The translations under genes and the position numbers were made by a program. From CBDCVO01 sp965223085 (GTDB lineage Bacteria; Pseudomonadota; Gammaproteobacteria; Ga0077536), in contig OZ244981.1 in NCBI GenBank assembly GCA_965223085.1, positions 4,154,001-4,218,000 of the forward strand: a stretch of DNA of 64,000 nt. The letters are read 5' to 3'. The notes under the pieces are model-generated. The model was given only the letters and a program-made list of their open reading frames with translations. It had not been told where the DNA came from and searched no databases. Numbering within the stretch: the first letter of the stretch is position 1; each line of letters opens with the position of its first letter. Shown here piece by piece: positions 33,860-43,766 of this stretch.

Positions 33860-36151
33860 TTAAAAAGAAGTTCCAAGCGTAAATTGGAATTTCTGGATCT
33901 CGTCACCCCGCTTCGTATTGAATGGCTGGGCGATACTAACGGAAAGCTGCCCAAACGGCGACAACCACACGGCAGAAAGACCTGCAGATAGCCGCATGTC
34001 TCCGATCTCAAAATCCTCACCAGCGCCGTAGACGTTGCCCGCATCGAAAAATGCAGTCAACCTCACGGACTTAACGTCTTGTAAGAAAGGCACGGGCAAG
34101 ATTAGTTCCGCATTGCCGACCAGCATCAGATCACCGCCGAGCGCGCGGCCGAAGAGATCCTGAGGTCCGAGCGAAAATTCTTCGTAGCCGCGCACGGTGC
34201 GCGGCCCCCCGGCATAAAAGTTCTCAAAAAACGGGAGTTCAAAGGTATCGCCATAAGCGTCGCCATAGCCCACTTCGCCCTTGAGCATAAGCACGTAATC
34301 ACGCGGCAAGGGAAAAAATATTCGCGAGTCGTAATCGAGTTTCCAGTATTGCAAATCCGCGCCCGGGGCTGCGATTTCGGCGCGAATTTTCTGCAGTACC
34401 CCGCGTGTCGGGAATATCGCCGAGTTGCGCGTGTCGTAAGCAAACGACGAGCTTAAACGAAAGACATTGAAAGAATCACCCTCACGTAACAAAAACAACG
34501 CGAGCTGCGGCGCCAACAAGAACGGGTTTGTTTCGATACGCGTAGATTCGTAACTTGCCGCAAACGTGATGAAATTATATTCCGTTATCGGAATTCCAAA
34601 AGATACACCACCGTCGATCACACGACTGTCGTAACGCGTAATCGTCGTACGACCGGCTTCAGTTTCTTGATACCCCAAATTAAATCCGCGACTAATACCA
34701 TCGATAGTCCAATAGGGATTCACGTAGCCTAGTCGGAAAGTGCGATTAATCTCGCTATTGTTGAAGGCAAAATTCAGCGCTTTGCCGCTGCCGAGGAAGT
34801 TTTGCTGCGCGATATTCGTGTTGAAGATGATCCCGGAAGATTGCGAAAACCCCAAACCCAAAAGCAAGTTACCGGATGGGCGTTCCTTCACCGAAAAACG
34901 TACATCGACTTGGTCAGTAGACCCTGGTACCGCAGGCGTCTCGACATTGACTTCTTCAAAAAACCCCAGGCGTTGCAGGCGCACTTTTGAACGTTCGACA
35001 TTTTTCGTCGAAATCCAGCCGCCCTCCATCTGCCGCATTTCGCGCCGTAATACTTCATCACGTGTTTTTGTATTGCCATGAAATGCTACGCGATTAACAT
35101 AGACCCGTTGCCCGGGATCGACAAAATACGTGATGGATACCGTCCCCTCGTCATCATTGACTTTGGGGATCGCGTTAACATTGGCGAAAGCATAGCCTTC
35201 ATCGCCAAGCCGATCAGTAATATTTTTCGAGGTTTGTGTGACAGCCTTACGAGAAAAGACCATGCCTTTACGAGTCCAGACTTGCTTGAACAACTCTTCT
35301 TCGTCGACGATCAGTTTGCCGGCGAGCTTGACTTCAGAAATCGTATGACGCTCGCCTTCGGAAATATTTATCGTAATGTAAACATCAGATTTGTCGGGCG
35401 TTATCGACACTTGAGTCGATTCGACGGCGAAATTTACATAACCCGAATCCTGATAAACAGACCGCAACGCTTCGAGATCACCGCCAAGTTTCTGTTTCGA
35501 ATATTGATCGTTTTTATTAAACCAGCTAAGCCAATTGGGCGTCGTCAGCTTAAACTTCTTCAGTAGTTCCTTATCGGAATACGCTTCATTACCGACAATA
35601 TTGATTTCTTTGATGCGTGCGGCGTCACCTTCGGAAATATCAAACGCAATTACAACCGCGCTTTCATCCAGCGGCGTCACCGTGGTGTCGATGCTCACAC
35701 CATATTTGCCATTTGCATAATACTGGCGACGTAGTTCCTGGACGACCTTATCGAGCTTGGATTGGTTATAGACTTCCCCCTTTGCAAAACCGGATTCCGC
35801 AAGCCCTTTGAGCAGCTCTTCGGTTTTTATCGCTTCATTGCCATCGAAGGTGATATCGGCGATGGATTCCCGCTCTTCGACGATGACTACCAGCACATTG
35901 CCTTCGCGTTCCAGCCGTACGTCTTTGAAAAAGCCTGTTTTAAACAATGAGCGCACTGCATCACGCGAGCGTTCGTCGTCGACCGTATCGCCGACAGTGA
36001 TCGGCAGATAGTTAAACACCGTACCCGCGCTGATCCGTGATAACCCTTCCACGCGTATATCGTCCGCGATGAAGGGTTCCGCGCCAAATGTAGGTGACCA
36101 GAAAATAACCGAAACGAGGATCGCCCCGGCGAGTGCAAGGGTTTTCAGCAT
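33860..36151 (-). CDS. bamA: Outer-membrane protein assembly factor BamA
   Basis: This 763-residue Omp85 protein inserts beta-barrel proteins into the outer membrane. The signal peptide (MLKTLALAGAILVSVIFWS, cleaved after FGA) is followed by five POTRA domains at about residues 25-420 (first IRVEGLSRISAGTVFNYLPI). The 16-stranded barrel begins near 430 (RPSGNLLLGLGFSQSSG). The conserved loop-6 motif reads VRGYEEFSLGP, and the protein ends in the aromatic FQFTLGTSF typical of outer-membrane proteins. It lies between rseP (34 bp upstream) and skp. Confidence 0.97.
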   Translation of the reverse strand: MLKTLALAGAILVSVIFWSPTFGAEPFIADDIRVEGLSRISAGTVFNYLPITVGDTVDDERSRDAVRSLFKTGFFKDVRLEREGNVLVVIVEERESIADITFDGNEAIKTEELLKGLAESGFAKGEVYNQSKLDKVVQELRRQYYANGKYGVSIDTTVTPLDESAVVIAFDISEGDAARIKEINIVGNEAYSDKELLKKFKLTTPNWLSWFNKNDQYSKQKLGGDLEALRSVYQDSGYVNFAVESTQVSITPDKSDVYITINISEGERHTISEVKLAGKLIVDEEELFKQVWTRKGMVFSRKAVTQTSKNITDRLGDEGYAFANVNAIPKVNDDEGTVSITYFVDPGQRVYVNRVAFHGNTKTRDEVLRREMRQMEGGWISTKNVERSKVRLQRLGFFEEVNVETPAVPGSTDQVDVRFSVKERPSGNLLLGLGFSQSSGIIFNTNIAQQNFLGSGKALNFAFNNSEINRTFRLGYVNPYWTIDGISRGFNLGYQETEAGRTTITRYDSRVIDGGVSFGIPITEYNFITFAASYESTRIETNPFLLAPQLALFLLREGDSFNVFRLSSSFAYDTRNSAIFPTRGVLQKIRAEIAAPGADLQYWKLDYDSRIFFPLPRDYVLMLKGEVGYGDAYGDTFELPFFENFYAGGPRTVRGYEEFSLGPQDLFGRALGGDLMLVGNAELILPVPFLQDVKSVRLTAFFDAGNVYGAGEDFEIGDMRLSAGLSAVWLSPFGQLSVSIAQPFNTKRGDEIQKFQFTLGTSF

Positions 36152-36185
36152 TTACTCGTTTGCAGTGATGTGTTGGTCCAGCGTT

Positions 36186-37547
36186 TTAAAGTATGCGCAG
36201 AATGTCGTTATAAATCGCCAATCCCATCAAGCTTAGCAACAGCACTAGCCCGATTTGTTGGCCGTATGATTGTACCGCTTCGGGGATCGGCCTACGCAAA
36301 ACAAATTCTATCAGGTAATACAGCAAGTGTCCGCCATCGAGTACCGGTATTGGGAGCAAATTTAACACTGCGAGGCTAACGCTGACGAGCCCCAGGAATT
36401 CTAGAAACCTCGCTATTCCCATGCGCGCCGACTGACCTGCATATTGTGCGATACTGATAGGCCCACTGAGATTTTGCACCGATGCTTGTCCGGTGATCAT
36501 TTTGCCTAAAAACTTCACCGTCGTAACGGTCATATCCGCGGTGTGTGCAATGGCTTTCCATGGCGCATCAAATAAACCATAGCGCTCCAGGCCTGTCGGC
36601 ACCGTGATCGTCTCACTCGGCCGCGCAACTTCGGCCCCGATGCGGCCGATCGCCTCGCCCTCATGGGTTCGCACCGCGGGCGTAATCAACAAATCGTGCA
36701 CTTCACCGCCGCGACGTATTTGTAAGGCGAGCGTTTGGCCGGGATGTTCACGGATCAGTTCGACCCACGTAAGCCAGTCCTCGATGTCGCGACCGGCTGC
36801 GCTAAGGACGACGTCGCCCGGACGCAGCCCGGCTTCTTCCGCTGCCTCACCGGGAACGAGTCGACCGATAACCGGCGGGATCTGTGGTCGCAACGGCGCG
36901 ATGCCTAGGTGTTCGAACAGGTCGCCCTGCGATAAATCGTCGACTGATATACCGGCAAAACTAATCACCGCAGGACGTTCGGCACCGTGGGCGTCTTTGA
37001 GGAGAACCTGGAGCTCGCGGGAATCCAAAGTCGCGCGAATTGATGCCTGGAAAACCTTGTCCCAGGTGGTCGTGGATGCTCCGTCTACCGCAATGATTTC
37101 GTCGCCGGCACGCACGCCAGCAACGGCAGCGGGTGTATTCGGTATCACGCTACCGATTAGCGCTCGCGGTCCTTCTACACCGATCGCATACATCAACCAA
37201 TAGGCCGCAATCGCAAACAAAAAATTTGCAATTGGCCCGGCAGCAACGATCGCAACACGACGTGCCAGCGGTTGGCGATTAAAAGCCCGATCCAGATCTC
37301 GTGGCGCAACTTCGCCTTCCCGCTCATCGAGCATTTTCACGTAGCCGCCTAGCGGGATAGCGGCAACGACGAACTCGGTGGCATCTGGCCCGCGCCTGCT
37401 ACACCACAGTGCGCGACCGAAACCGATAGAGAATCGTAGAATTTTTACCCCACAGCGCTTCGCGACCCAATAGTGACCGAACTCGTGAAAAGTCACTAAC
37501 AGGCCCAGTGCGACGATAAATGACAGCAGCGTGTAAGCAAAATCCAC
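36186..37547 (-). CDS. rseP: Site-2 protease RseP
   Basis: This 453-residue intramembrane zinc metalloprotease cleaves the anti-sigma factor RseA, activating the envelope stress response. The zinc motif HEFGH lies at residues 21-25, in the first transmembrane helix. Two PDZ domains occupy about 110-290 (PNTPAAVAGVRAGDEIIAVDG and PGEAAEEAGLRPGDVVLSAAG). The third zinc ligand is in LPIPVLDGGHLLYY near residue 400. It overlaps the dxr stop by one base and precedes bamA. Confidence 0.96.
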   Translation of the reverse strand: MDFAYTLLSFIVALGLLVTFHEFGHYWVAKRCGVKILRFSIGFGRALWCSRRGPDATEFVVAAIPLGGYVKMLDEREGEVAPRDLDRAFNRQPLARRVAIVAAGPIANFLFAIAAYWLMYAIGVEGPRALIGSVIPNTPAAVAGVRAGDEIIAVDGASTTTWDKVFQASIRATLDSRELQVLLKDAHGAERPAVISFAGISVDDLSQGDLFEHLGIAPLRPQIPPVIGRLVPGEAAEEAGLRPGDVVLSAAGRDIEDWLTWVELIREHPGQTLALQIRRGGEVHDLLITPAVRTHEGEAIGRIGAEVARPSETITVPTGLERYGLFDAPWKAIAHTADMTVTTVKFLGKMITGQASVQNLSGPISIAQYAGQSARMGIARFLEFLGLVSVSLAVLNLLPIPVLDGGHLLYYLIEFVLRRPIPEAVQSYGQQIGLVLLLSLMGLAIYNDILRIL

Positions 37548-38728
37548 TAGGCGGCACTCCGCTGCAGGTATTCATCTACGCTAGCGCGCCCCGACTGATC
37601 GGCGTCGAGCACCACCCCGAGATCGCCCGCCGCCACGCTGGGAACCTGCTCCAAGGCATGTTCGACCAATCGAGAGATGCTCGGAAAATCCACCTCGCTG
37701 CGGAGAAATGCGGCCACCGCCGCCTCATTGGCGGCATTGAGTATCGCAGCCGCTGTACCTCCGGCTGCCATCGCCTCCCGTGCCAGGCGCAGACATGGAA
37801 AGCGCGTCGTATCGGGCGCTTCAAATTCAAGGGCGCCCACGGCGAGCAAATCCAAGGGTGCGACACCGGCTGAGCCTCGCTCGGGCCACATCAAAGCATA
37901 AGCGATCGGGGTCCTCATATCCGGATTACCCAATTGCGCCAACACCGAGCCATCGTCGTATTCCACCATCGAATGAACGATGCTTTGTGGATGAACGAGC
38001 ACTTCAACAGCTTCATGGCTCGCGCCGAATAACCAACAGGCCTCGATGATCTCTAAGCCTTTATTCATCATGGTGGCGGAATCGACGGAAATTTTGCGTC
38101 CCATGACCCAGTTCGGATGCGCGCATGCCTGAGCGGGCGTCACCGCGGCCAACTCGGCAAGCGGGGTACGGCGAAAAGGTCCGCCGGAAGCCGTCAGAAT
38201 AATGCGTGCAACACTCGCAGCGGGCAAATTCCGGGCAAAATCGCGGGGCATGCACTGAAAAACCGCGTTGTGCTCGCTGTCAATGGGCAACAACTCTGCG
38301 CCGTTGGCATGCACGGCCTCCATGAACAGCTGGCCCGACATGACCAGCGCCTCCTTATTCGCCAACAGCACCCGTTTACCAGCGCGCGCGGCCGCGAGGC
38401 TCGGCATTAAACCCGCGGCGCCGACGATTGCGGCCATTACATAAGGCGCCTCGGCATGGGCCGCGACTAAATCTAGTGCATCGGTACCGCACAGGACTTC
38501 AATGCCGAGCGCCTCCTCGTTACAGGCGTCGGCAAGCGTCTCCGCAGCTTGCGGATCGACCATTACGGCATATCGTGGCAGATGGCGCCGGCACTGTTCT
38601 AACAACACTGCAGCATTCTTGTTTGCCGTCAAAGCAAAGACCCTGAAACGGTCTGAATGGCGCGCAACGACATCCAAAGTATTCACGCCGATGGTCCCGG
38701 TCGAACCGAGAATAGTGATCCCGATCAC
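37547..38728 (-). CDS. dxr: 1-deoxy-D-xylulose 5-phosphate reductoisomerase
   Basis: This 393-residue NADPH enzyme performs the committed step of the MEP isoprenoid pathway. The NADPH motif GSTGTIGVNTLDV begins near residue 8. The metal and substrate site is seen in LLPIDSEHNAVFQCM (near 148-162), with ASGGPFRR, GRKISVDSATMMNKGLEIIE and VHPQSIVHSMVEYDDGS downstream. It sits between cdsA and rseP, as in Pseudomonas; in E. coli it lies between frr and uppS. It overlaps cdsA by 4 bp. Confidence 0.97.
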   Translation of the reverse strand: MIGITILGSTGTIGVNTLDVVARHSDRFRVFALTANKNAAVLLEQCRRHLPRYAVMVDPQAAETLADACNEEALGIEVLCGTDALDLVAAHAEAPYVMAAIVGAAGLMPSLAAARAGKRVLLANKEALVMSGQLFMEAVHANGAELLPIDSEHNAVFQCMPRDFARNLPAASVARIILTASGGPFRRTPLAELAAVTPAQACAHPNWVMGRKISVDSATMMNKGLEIIEACWLFGASHEAVEVLVHPQSIVHSMVEYDDGSVLAQLGNPDMRTPIAYALMWPERGSAGVAPLDLLAVGALEFEAPDTTRFPCLRLAREAMAAGGTAAAILNAANEAAVAAFLRSEVDFPSISRLVEHALEQVPSVAAGDLGVVLDADQSGRASVDEYLQRSAA

Positions 38729-39552
38729 ACTATCATTCCGCCTTTTAACAAGCCCGCCGTATACACAGGCGCCGCCGCCAACAAACTATCGACGCGATCC
38801 AATACGCCGCCATGTCCCGGTAGCAAATCGCCGCTATCCTTCACGCCGCGCTGTCGCTTAAGCACACTTTCGAACAAATCACCGATGATCGATGCCAATA
38901 CCGTGACGACGGCTATGCCAATAAACTGTAGCGCATCATACCCGTTATAACCCAACGCCGCTGCGACGCCCGCCGCCACGACGCAACTTGTCACGATGGA
39001 GGCAATCATACCGAGCCGTGTCTTGCCTGGGCTCACGCGAGGCGCGAGCCGTGCGCGCCCCCACCGCCCGCCAACAAGATATGCGCTGGAATCGGCGCTC
39101 CACAGAATCACCAGCAGCGCGAGGACAAGATGCGGTTGCCGCGCATGTAGGAACACGAGGCACCACCAAGCCGGGATTAGACAAGTAAAACCTAACAAGC
39201 CCTTGCCGAGTTGGCCACCCAACCACGCTTCTGCGCCACATTCCATGCTCACAACGGCAGCCGTCGCCAGCAGCCATGCGCCCGCGACGAGATAAGCGCT
39301 GGGGAACACCTCGACAGCGGCGCGCAGGATATACGCGCTCGCCGCTGTAGTGCCGATGAGCACGACATAAGCAAGCCGCATATTGAATGAACGCAGCGCT
39401 ATCAGCGCAGCCCATTCCCACGCCGCAAAGAGCAAAATAAGTCCAAATAAGGCCGCCAACATCGGCGTGGTAAAAAAAAAGACCACCACCACGACGACAG
39501 CAATCAAAACGCTCGCGGTGGTAACGCGGGCGACGAGCGTGGCGCGATTCAC
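38725..39552 (-). CDS. cdsA: Phosphatidate cytidylyltransferase
   Basis: This 275-residue integral membrane enzyme makes CDP-diacylglycerol from phosphatidate and CTP for all phospholipids. It has about seven to eight transmembrane helices. The signature near the C-terminus is SIIGDLFESVLKRQRGVKDSG followed by LLPGHGGVLDRVDSLLAAAP. The start is uncertain: GTG 39552 (first residues NRATLVARVTTAS) matches family N-termini, while a TTG at 39594 in the same frame would add 14 residues. Neither has a clear Shine-Dalgarno. It follows uppS by about 70 bp. Confidence 0.93.
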   Translation of the reverse strand: MNRATLVARVTTASVLIAVVVVVVFFFTTPMLAALFGLILLFAAWEWAALIALRSFNMRLAYVVLIGTTAASAYILRAAVEVFPSAYLVAGAWLLATAAVVSMECGAEAWLGGQLGKGLLGFTCLIPAWWCLVFLHARQPHLVLALLVILWSADSSAYLVGGRWGRARLAPRVSPGKTRLGMIASIVTSCVVAAGVAAALGYNGYDALQFIGIAVVTVLASIIGDLFESVLKRQRGVKDSGDLLPGHGGVLDRVDSLLAAAPVYTAGLLKGGMIV

Positions 39553-39622
39553 GCCGGCGTTGCGCCCGGTCCGGTGTGTGGGCCTGAACGACAAGCTAGC
39601 GCTAGTTTCCCGCCGCTCATGC

Positions 39623-40387
39623 TCACCCGGAAGCGGCGGAAGTTCGGCGCGCGTCTATCTGTTCGCTCGTCATACCGAAACGTCTTTGGCGCTGAGCATA
39701 GCTGTCCACCGCGCGGTCGAATTCTTCAGGGCCGAAGTCCGGCCACAAGCAATCCGTGAAATAGAATTCCGTGTACGCGAGTTGCCAGAGAAGAAAATTG
39801 CTGATGCGTTGCTCCCCGCCCGAACGAATGAACAAGTCCGGCTCAGGTAAGTCGGCGATGCTCATCTGAGCTTGCAGCGCAGCAGGTGAAATTTCGTCGA
39901 TAGAAAGCGCCCCGGCAAGGACACGCTCGGTCAATTTTTTGGCCGCCTGCGCGATATCCCAGCGGCCACCATAGTCCGCCGCGATTACGAGATTCAAGCG
40001 CGTATTGTGACTCGTCAAGGCTTCCGCTTCGGCGATTCGGCGTTGCAGTTTTGCGGCAAAACTACGGCGTTCCCCGATCATGCGCAAACGGATCCCATTT
40101 TCGTTCAATTTCGCTGCCTCCTCTTCCAAAGAAACAGTGAACAATTCCATCAGGAGCTTGACCTCAGTCGGTGGGCGTCGCCAGTTTTCGCTGCTAAACG
40201 CGAACAAGGTCAGCGCCTCGACGCCGATTTCAACGCAGTGCGAAACTAAGTTGCGGACGTTTTCTACACCGGCCCGATGGCCGGCAATGCGCGGCAATGC
40301 TCGTTGCCTAGCCCAGCGGCCATTGCCGTCCATGACGATGGCAACATGGCGCGGCAAGTCACGATTTATCGGATCGTTTCTTTCCAA
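39623..40387 (-). CDS. uppS: Undecaprenyl pyrophosphate synthase
   Basis: This 254-residue cis-prenyltransferase makes the C55 lipid carrier for peptidoglycan and O-antigen. The N-terminal signature IVMDGNGRWARQR carries the catalytic Asp20. GHRAGVENVR, LTLFAFSSENWRRP and the C-terminal RSGGEQRISNFLLWQLAYTE with TDCLWPDF are all typical. Length is normal. It lies between frr and cdsA on the same strand, so a lipid-carrier enzyme is co-expressed with phospholipid and isoprenoid genes. Confidence 0.96.
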   Translation of the reverse strand: MERNDPINRDLPRHVAIVMDGNGRWARQRALPRIAGHRAGVENVRNLVSHCVEIGVEALTLFAFSSENWRRPPTEVKLLMELFTVSLEEEAAKLNENGIRLRMIGERRSFAAKLQRRIAEAEALTSHNTRLNLVIAADYGGRWDIAQAAKKLTERVLAGALSIDEISPAALQAQMSIADLPEPDLFIRSGGEQRISNFLLWQLAYTEFYFTDCLWPDFGPEEFDRAVDSYAQRQRRFGMTSEQIDARRTSAASG

Positions 40388-40418
40388 GGATGATGCGTAG
40401 CTGTAGTGGATACGGTAA

Positions 40419-40976
40419 TCAAATTTCGAGCATATCTTGTTCTTTAGCGACGGTTAATTCGTCTATTTGCTTAACGTGCAGGTCGGTCATTTTCTGAACC
40501 CGCTCGTGCGCACGACGTTCTTCGTCTTCTGATATTTCCTTTTCTTTGAGCAAGTCTTTAAAGTCGCCCAAAGCATCGCGACGTATATTTCGCACCGCAA
40601 TACGAGCCTGTTCGGACTCGCCGCGTACGACTTTAACCAGTTCCCGGCGACGCTCCTGGGTCAACGCCGGTAACGGCACGCGGATAACGGCGCCGGCGGT
40701 CGCAGGGTTGAGACCGAGATCCGATTCCATGATCGCCCGCTCGATAACGCGCACCAGCGACTTATCCCAGGCCGTAATCGCCAAAGTTTGCGCGTCTTCA
40801 ACTGCGATACTCGCGGCTTGGGTTAACGGTGTCGGCGTGCCGTAATAGTCCACCGTAATATGATCGAGCAAACTCGGATGCGCGCGACCCGTGCGAATTT
40901 TGGCTAATTCGGCCTTAAACGCTTTGACACTCTTGTCCATACGGGTGTCGGCATCTTGTAGTATTTCTGCCATCAT
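40419..40976 (-). CDS. frr: Ribosome recycling factor
   Basis: This 185-residue protein, with EF-G, splits post-termination ribosomes. Features: the helical N-terminus MDKSVKAFKAELAKIRTGRAHPSLLD, YYGTPTPLTQAASI, and the C-terminal helices VQKMTDLHVKQIDELTVAKE. Length and ends are those of the family. It overlaps pyrH by 4 bp and follows it, as in almost all proteobacteria. Confidence 0.97.
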   Translation of the reverse strand: MMAEILQDADTRMDKSVKAFKAELAKIRTGRAHPSLLDHITVDYYGTPTPLTQAASIAVEDAQTLAITAWDKSLVRVIERAIMESDLGLNPATAGAVIRVPLPALTQERRRELVKVVRGESEQARIAVRNIRRDALGDFKDLLKEKEISEDEERRAHERVQKMTDLHVKQIDELTVAKEQDMLEI

Positions 40977-41734
40977 GCCTGCCCCTCCTGTGCACTTGTC
41001 ACCAATGTGCCGACGTCCTCACCGCGCGCCGCTTGCACCAACGCGCCTGGCCGGGTCATATCCACTACACGCAACGGCATGTTGTTATCGCGACACAAAA
41101 CGATAGCGGTCGCATCCATTACGCCTAGTTTGCGCGCTAAAACATCGTCGTAGTGCAGTACGTCAAAACGACGCGCATCAGAGAATTTTTCTGGATCGGC
41201 GGAATAGACGCCATCGACTTTCGTCGCTTTGATCATCAAATCTGCGTTTATCTCAATGGCGCGCAGACTGGCCGCAGAATCTGTGGTAAAAAACGGATTG
41301 CCGGTGCCCGCCGCGAGCACCACAATGCGGCCTTTTTCCAAATGCCGAACCGCCCGCCGCCGAATATAGTCTTCACAGACTTCATTGATTTTGATCGCCG
41401 ACATCACGCGCGCGAACATGCTAGCGCGCTCCAAAGCGTCTTGTATCGCGAGCGCATTAATCACGGTCGACAACATACCCATTTGGTCCGCTGCGACCCG
41501 GTCCATACCCCGCGCCGCTAAGCCTGCGCCACGAAAAATATTGCCGCCACCGATGACCATCGCAACTTCCACTTCGGCCTTATTTAGCACGCCGATCTCG
41601 TGTGCGATACGATCTAAGACTTCCGGATCGATGCCATAGTCCGCCTCACCCAGCAGGGCCTCACCGCTCAATTTGATCAACACGCGGCGCCGTTTAGGCG
41701 TTGTTGCGAGCGATGTTGCCGATGTTGCGTTCAC
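40973..41734 (-). CDS. pyrH: UMP kinase
   Basis: This 253-residue hexameric kinase phosphorylates UMP to UDP and belongs to the amino-acid kinase fold. RVLIKLSGEALLGEADYGID opens the catalytic region; VIGGGNIFRGAGLAARGMDR binds the nucleotide, and TGNPFFTTDSAASLRAIEI is the UMP-site signature. It begins 7 bp after the tsf stop and overlaps frr by 4 bp. Confidence 0.97.
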   Translation of the reverse strand: MNATSATSLATTPKRRRVLIKLSGEALLGEADYGIDPEVLDRIAHEIGVLNKAEVEVAMVIGGGNIFRGAGLAARGMDRVAADQMGMLSTVINALAIQDALERASMFARVMSAIKINEVCEDYIRRRAVRHLEKGRIVVLAAGTGNPFFTTDSAASLRAIEINADLMIKATKVDGVYSADPEKFSDARRFDVLHYDDVLARKLGVMDATAIVLCRDNNMPLRVVDMTRPGALVQAARGEDVGTLVTSAQEGQA

Positions 41735-41741
41735 GATTAAA

Positions 41742-42623
41742 TCAACTACGTTCGCTCGCCTGCGCTTTTACTTCAGCGGCGAAATCTGCGGTTTTCTTTG
41801 CCATTCCTTCGCCGAGCTCGAAGCGCACAAAGCGGGTCACTTCGGCACCCGCCTCGCGCAGCAGCTGGCCAACCTTGGTATCGGGATCCTTCACGAACGG
41901 TTGCCCTAGCAAAGAAATTTCTCCGGCAAATTTCTTCATCTGGCCGCTTATCATTTTCTCAATAATGTCCGCAGGCTTGCCGCTGGCTTCGGCTTGAGCA
42001 CGGCGGATCTCGCGCTCCTTCGCGACGACCTCATCAGGAATATCTTCGGGTGCGACGCATAAGGGATTGCTGGCCGCGATGTGCATCGCGAGATCCTTCG
42101 CCAGCGCGGCATCGCCGGATTTAAGCGCTACCAGGGCGCCGATCCGCTGGCCGTGCAAATAGGTGCCAATTTCGGCGTCGTTCGCATCCCAGATCGTGAA
42201 ACGGCGAATGCTGACGTTTTCGCCGATTTTCACGACCAGCTCGGTGCGCGCCGCTTCAACCGAATCGCCACTGTCGTGCAACGGCGATGCTGCCAACGCC
42301 GCTAGATCGGCCGGCCGCTGGTGCATAATGGTGACGGCCACGGCATTCGCGAAACGCCGAAAATTGTCGTCTTCAGCAACAAAATCGGTTTCGCTGTTAA
42401 CTTCAACAATTACCGCGCCCGCCTCGCTGCGATGCAAAACAATTGCGCCTTCGGCGGCGATACGACCAGCTTTTTTTGCGGCTTTAGCGGCACCTGATTT
42501 GCGCAGGTGCTCAAAAGCTGCTTCCAGATCGCCGCTTGTTTCCGTCAAGGCCTTTTTGCACGCCATCATACCAGCGCCGGAACGCGCGCGGAGCTCTTTT
42601 ACCATCGCTGCAGTAATCTGCAT
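41742..42623 (-). CDS. tsf: Elongation factor Ts
   Basis: This 293-residue nucleotide exchange factor acts on EF-Tu. The N-terminal UBA-like domain with AAMVKELRARSGAGMMACKK is characteristic, as are EVNSETDFVAEDDNFRRF and the C-terminal GQPFVKDPDTKVGQLL. The start is ATG 42623, which has a good AGGGGA Shine-Dalgarno; ATG 42638 would add five residues ahead of it. It follows rpsB by 37 bp and precedes pyrH. Confidence 0.97.
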   Translation of the reverse strand: MQITAAMVKELRARSGAGMMACKKALTETSGDLEAAFEHLRKSGAAKAAKKAGRIAAEGAIVLHRSEAGAVIVEVNSETDFVAEDDNFRRFANAVAVTIMHQRPADLAALAASPLHDSGDSVEAARTELVVKIGENVSIRRFTIWDANDAEIGTYLHGQRIGALVALKSGDAALAKDLAMHIAASNPLCVAPEDIPDEVVAKEREIRRAQAEASGKPADIIEKMISGQMKKFAGEISLLGQPFVKDPDTKVGQLLREAGAEVTRFVRFELGEGMAKKTADFAAEVKAQASERS

Positions 42624-42660
42624 AATTTCCCCTATCACGTCGCTCGAATTAGCTCACCAC

Positions 42661-43539
42661 TCACTCTGGTGCAGGCGTAAGCGTAGGCGCCGTGGCCGTC
42701 ACATCCGCCGGCTCAACGTCTTTTGCAGCACTTGGTGGTACTTCGCTCTCCGCAACATCAACCGGCTCCGTAGCAGCCTCTTCGCTACTCGTGAGCGGAG
42801 CGCCCGATTCATCTAGTTCCACGAAATCATCTTCCGCACCCGAGGCGGCCGTCGAGACGCTTAGGCGACCTTCGATGATCGCCTCGGCAACCGCTTGAGT
42901 GTAGAGATTGATGGCGCGAATGGCGTCGTCGTTCCCGGGGATCAAATAATCAACCGCATCCGGGCAACTATTAGTGTCGACGACGGCGACAACCGGGATC
43001 CGCAATTTCACCGCCTCCGCGACGGCAATGCGTTCGAAATCGACGTCGACTACAAACAGCGCATCCGGCAATCGTTCCATCTCCTTGATCCCCGCCAAGC
43101 CTCGATTCAGCTTCTCGTGCTCGCGCCGGATCCTTAAACCTTCGCGCTTCGATACCCGTTCGATACCAGGCCCTTCGAGCGTTTCTTCGAGATCTTTGAG
43201 GCGCTTTATCGATTGTTTGACTGTTTTGAAGTTTGTCAGCATGCCGCCCAACCAACGACGATCGACATAAGGCATACCGCAGCGTTGCGCCTCACGCGCG
43301 ATGGCTTGCTGGGCCGCGCGCTTCGTTCCGACGAACATAATACGCCCGCGCCGCGCAGCTAAACTACGCAGAAAATTCATCGCCTCGTTAAACAACGGTA
43401 ACGTTTTTTCCAGGTTAATTATATGGATTTTATTTCGTTCCCCAAAGATGTAGGGGGCCATTTTGGGATGCCAGAAACGCGTTTGGTGGCCAAAATGCAC
43501 ACCCGCCTCCAGCATTTGACGCATGCTGAGATCAGCCAT
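42661..43539 (-). CDS. rpsB: 30S ribosomal protein S2
   Basis: This 292-residue S2 protein has the core at residues 1-235, including MRQMLEAGVHFGHQTRFWHP, RDRRIIFVGTK-like RIMFVGTKRAAQQAI and VDTNSCPDAVDYLIPGNDD. Beyond the core it has a C-terminal tail of about 50 residues that is rich in Ala, Glu, Pro, Ser and Val (EEAATEPVDVAESEVPPSAA), longer than in E. coli (241 residues). It begins the rpsB-tsf-pyrH-frr operon with a leader of about 170 nt, as expected if S2 controls its own translation. Confidence 0.97.
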   Translation of the reverse strand: MADLSMRQMLEAGVHFGHQTRFWHPKMAPYIFGERNKIHIINLEKTLPLFNEAMNFLRSLAARRGRIMFVGTKRAAQQAIAREAQRCGMPYVDRRWLGGMLTNFKTVKQSIKRLKDLEETLEGPGIERVSKREGLRIRREHEKLNRGLAGIKEMERLPDALFVVDVDFERIAVAEAVKLRIPVVAVVDTNSCPDAVDYLIPGNDDAIRAINLYTQAVAEAIIEGRLSVSTAASGAEDDFVELDESGAPLTSSEEAATEPVDVAESEVPPSAAKDVEPADVTATAPTLTPAPE

Positions 43540-43714
43540 TAATCACTCCTGCTCGGGTTTCGCCTCCACAGGCCCCACCGTCCAATCCGCCGCTCGCGGC
43601 GCGGACACCCCAGACGGCGTGTCGACCTGTGTGTGGAATAAATTACCGAATACGTGCTCGCAGTACTCGTCGAGTTAGATTCGAATGCGTTAGCATTGCC
43701 GCTTCGGAGGGCGC

Positions 43715-43743
43715 TTTATAACATAGAAGCCTTGTAACAACAA
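43715..43743 (-). promoter_or_regulatory. Sigma-70 promoter of rpsB operon
   Basis: On the minus strand TTGTTG (43738-43743) and TATAAA (43715-43720) are spaced by exactly 17 bp. The predicted transcript start near 43708 gives a leader of about 170 nt before rpsB, which contains a GC-rich hairpin (CGCCG-CTCG-CGGCG, 43588-43601). Confidence 0.7.
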
Positions 43744-43766
43744 TGAGTTGAGTTCAGTTAAACAGC

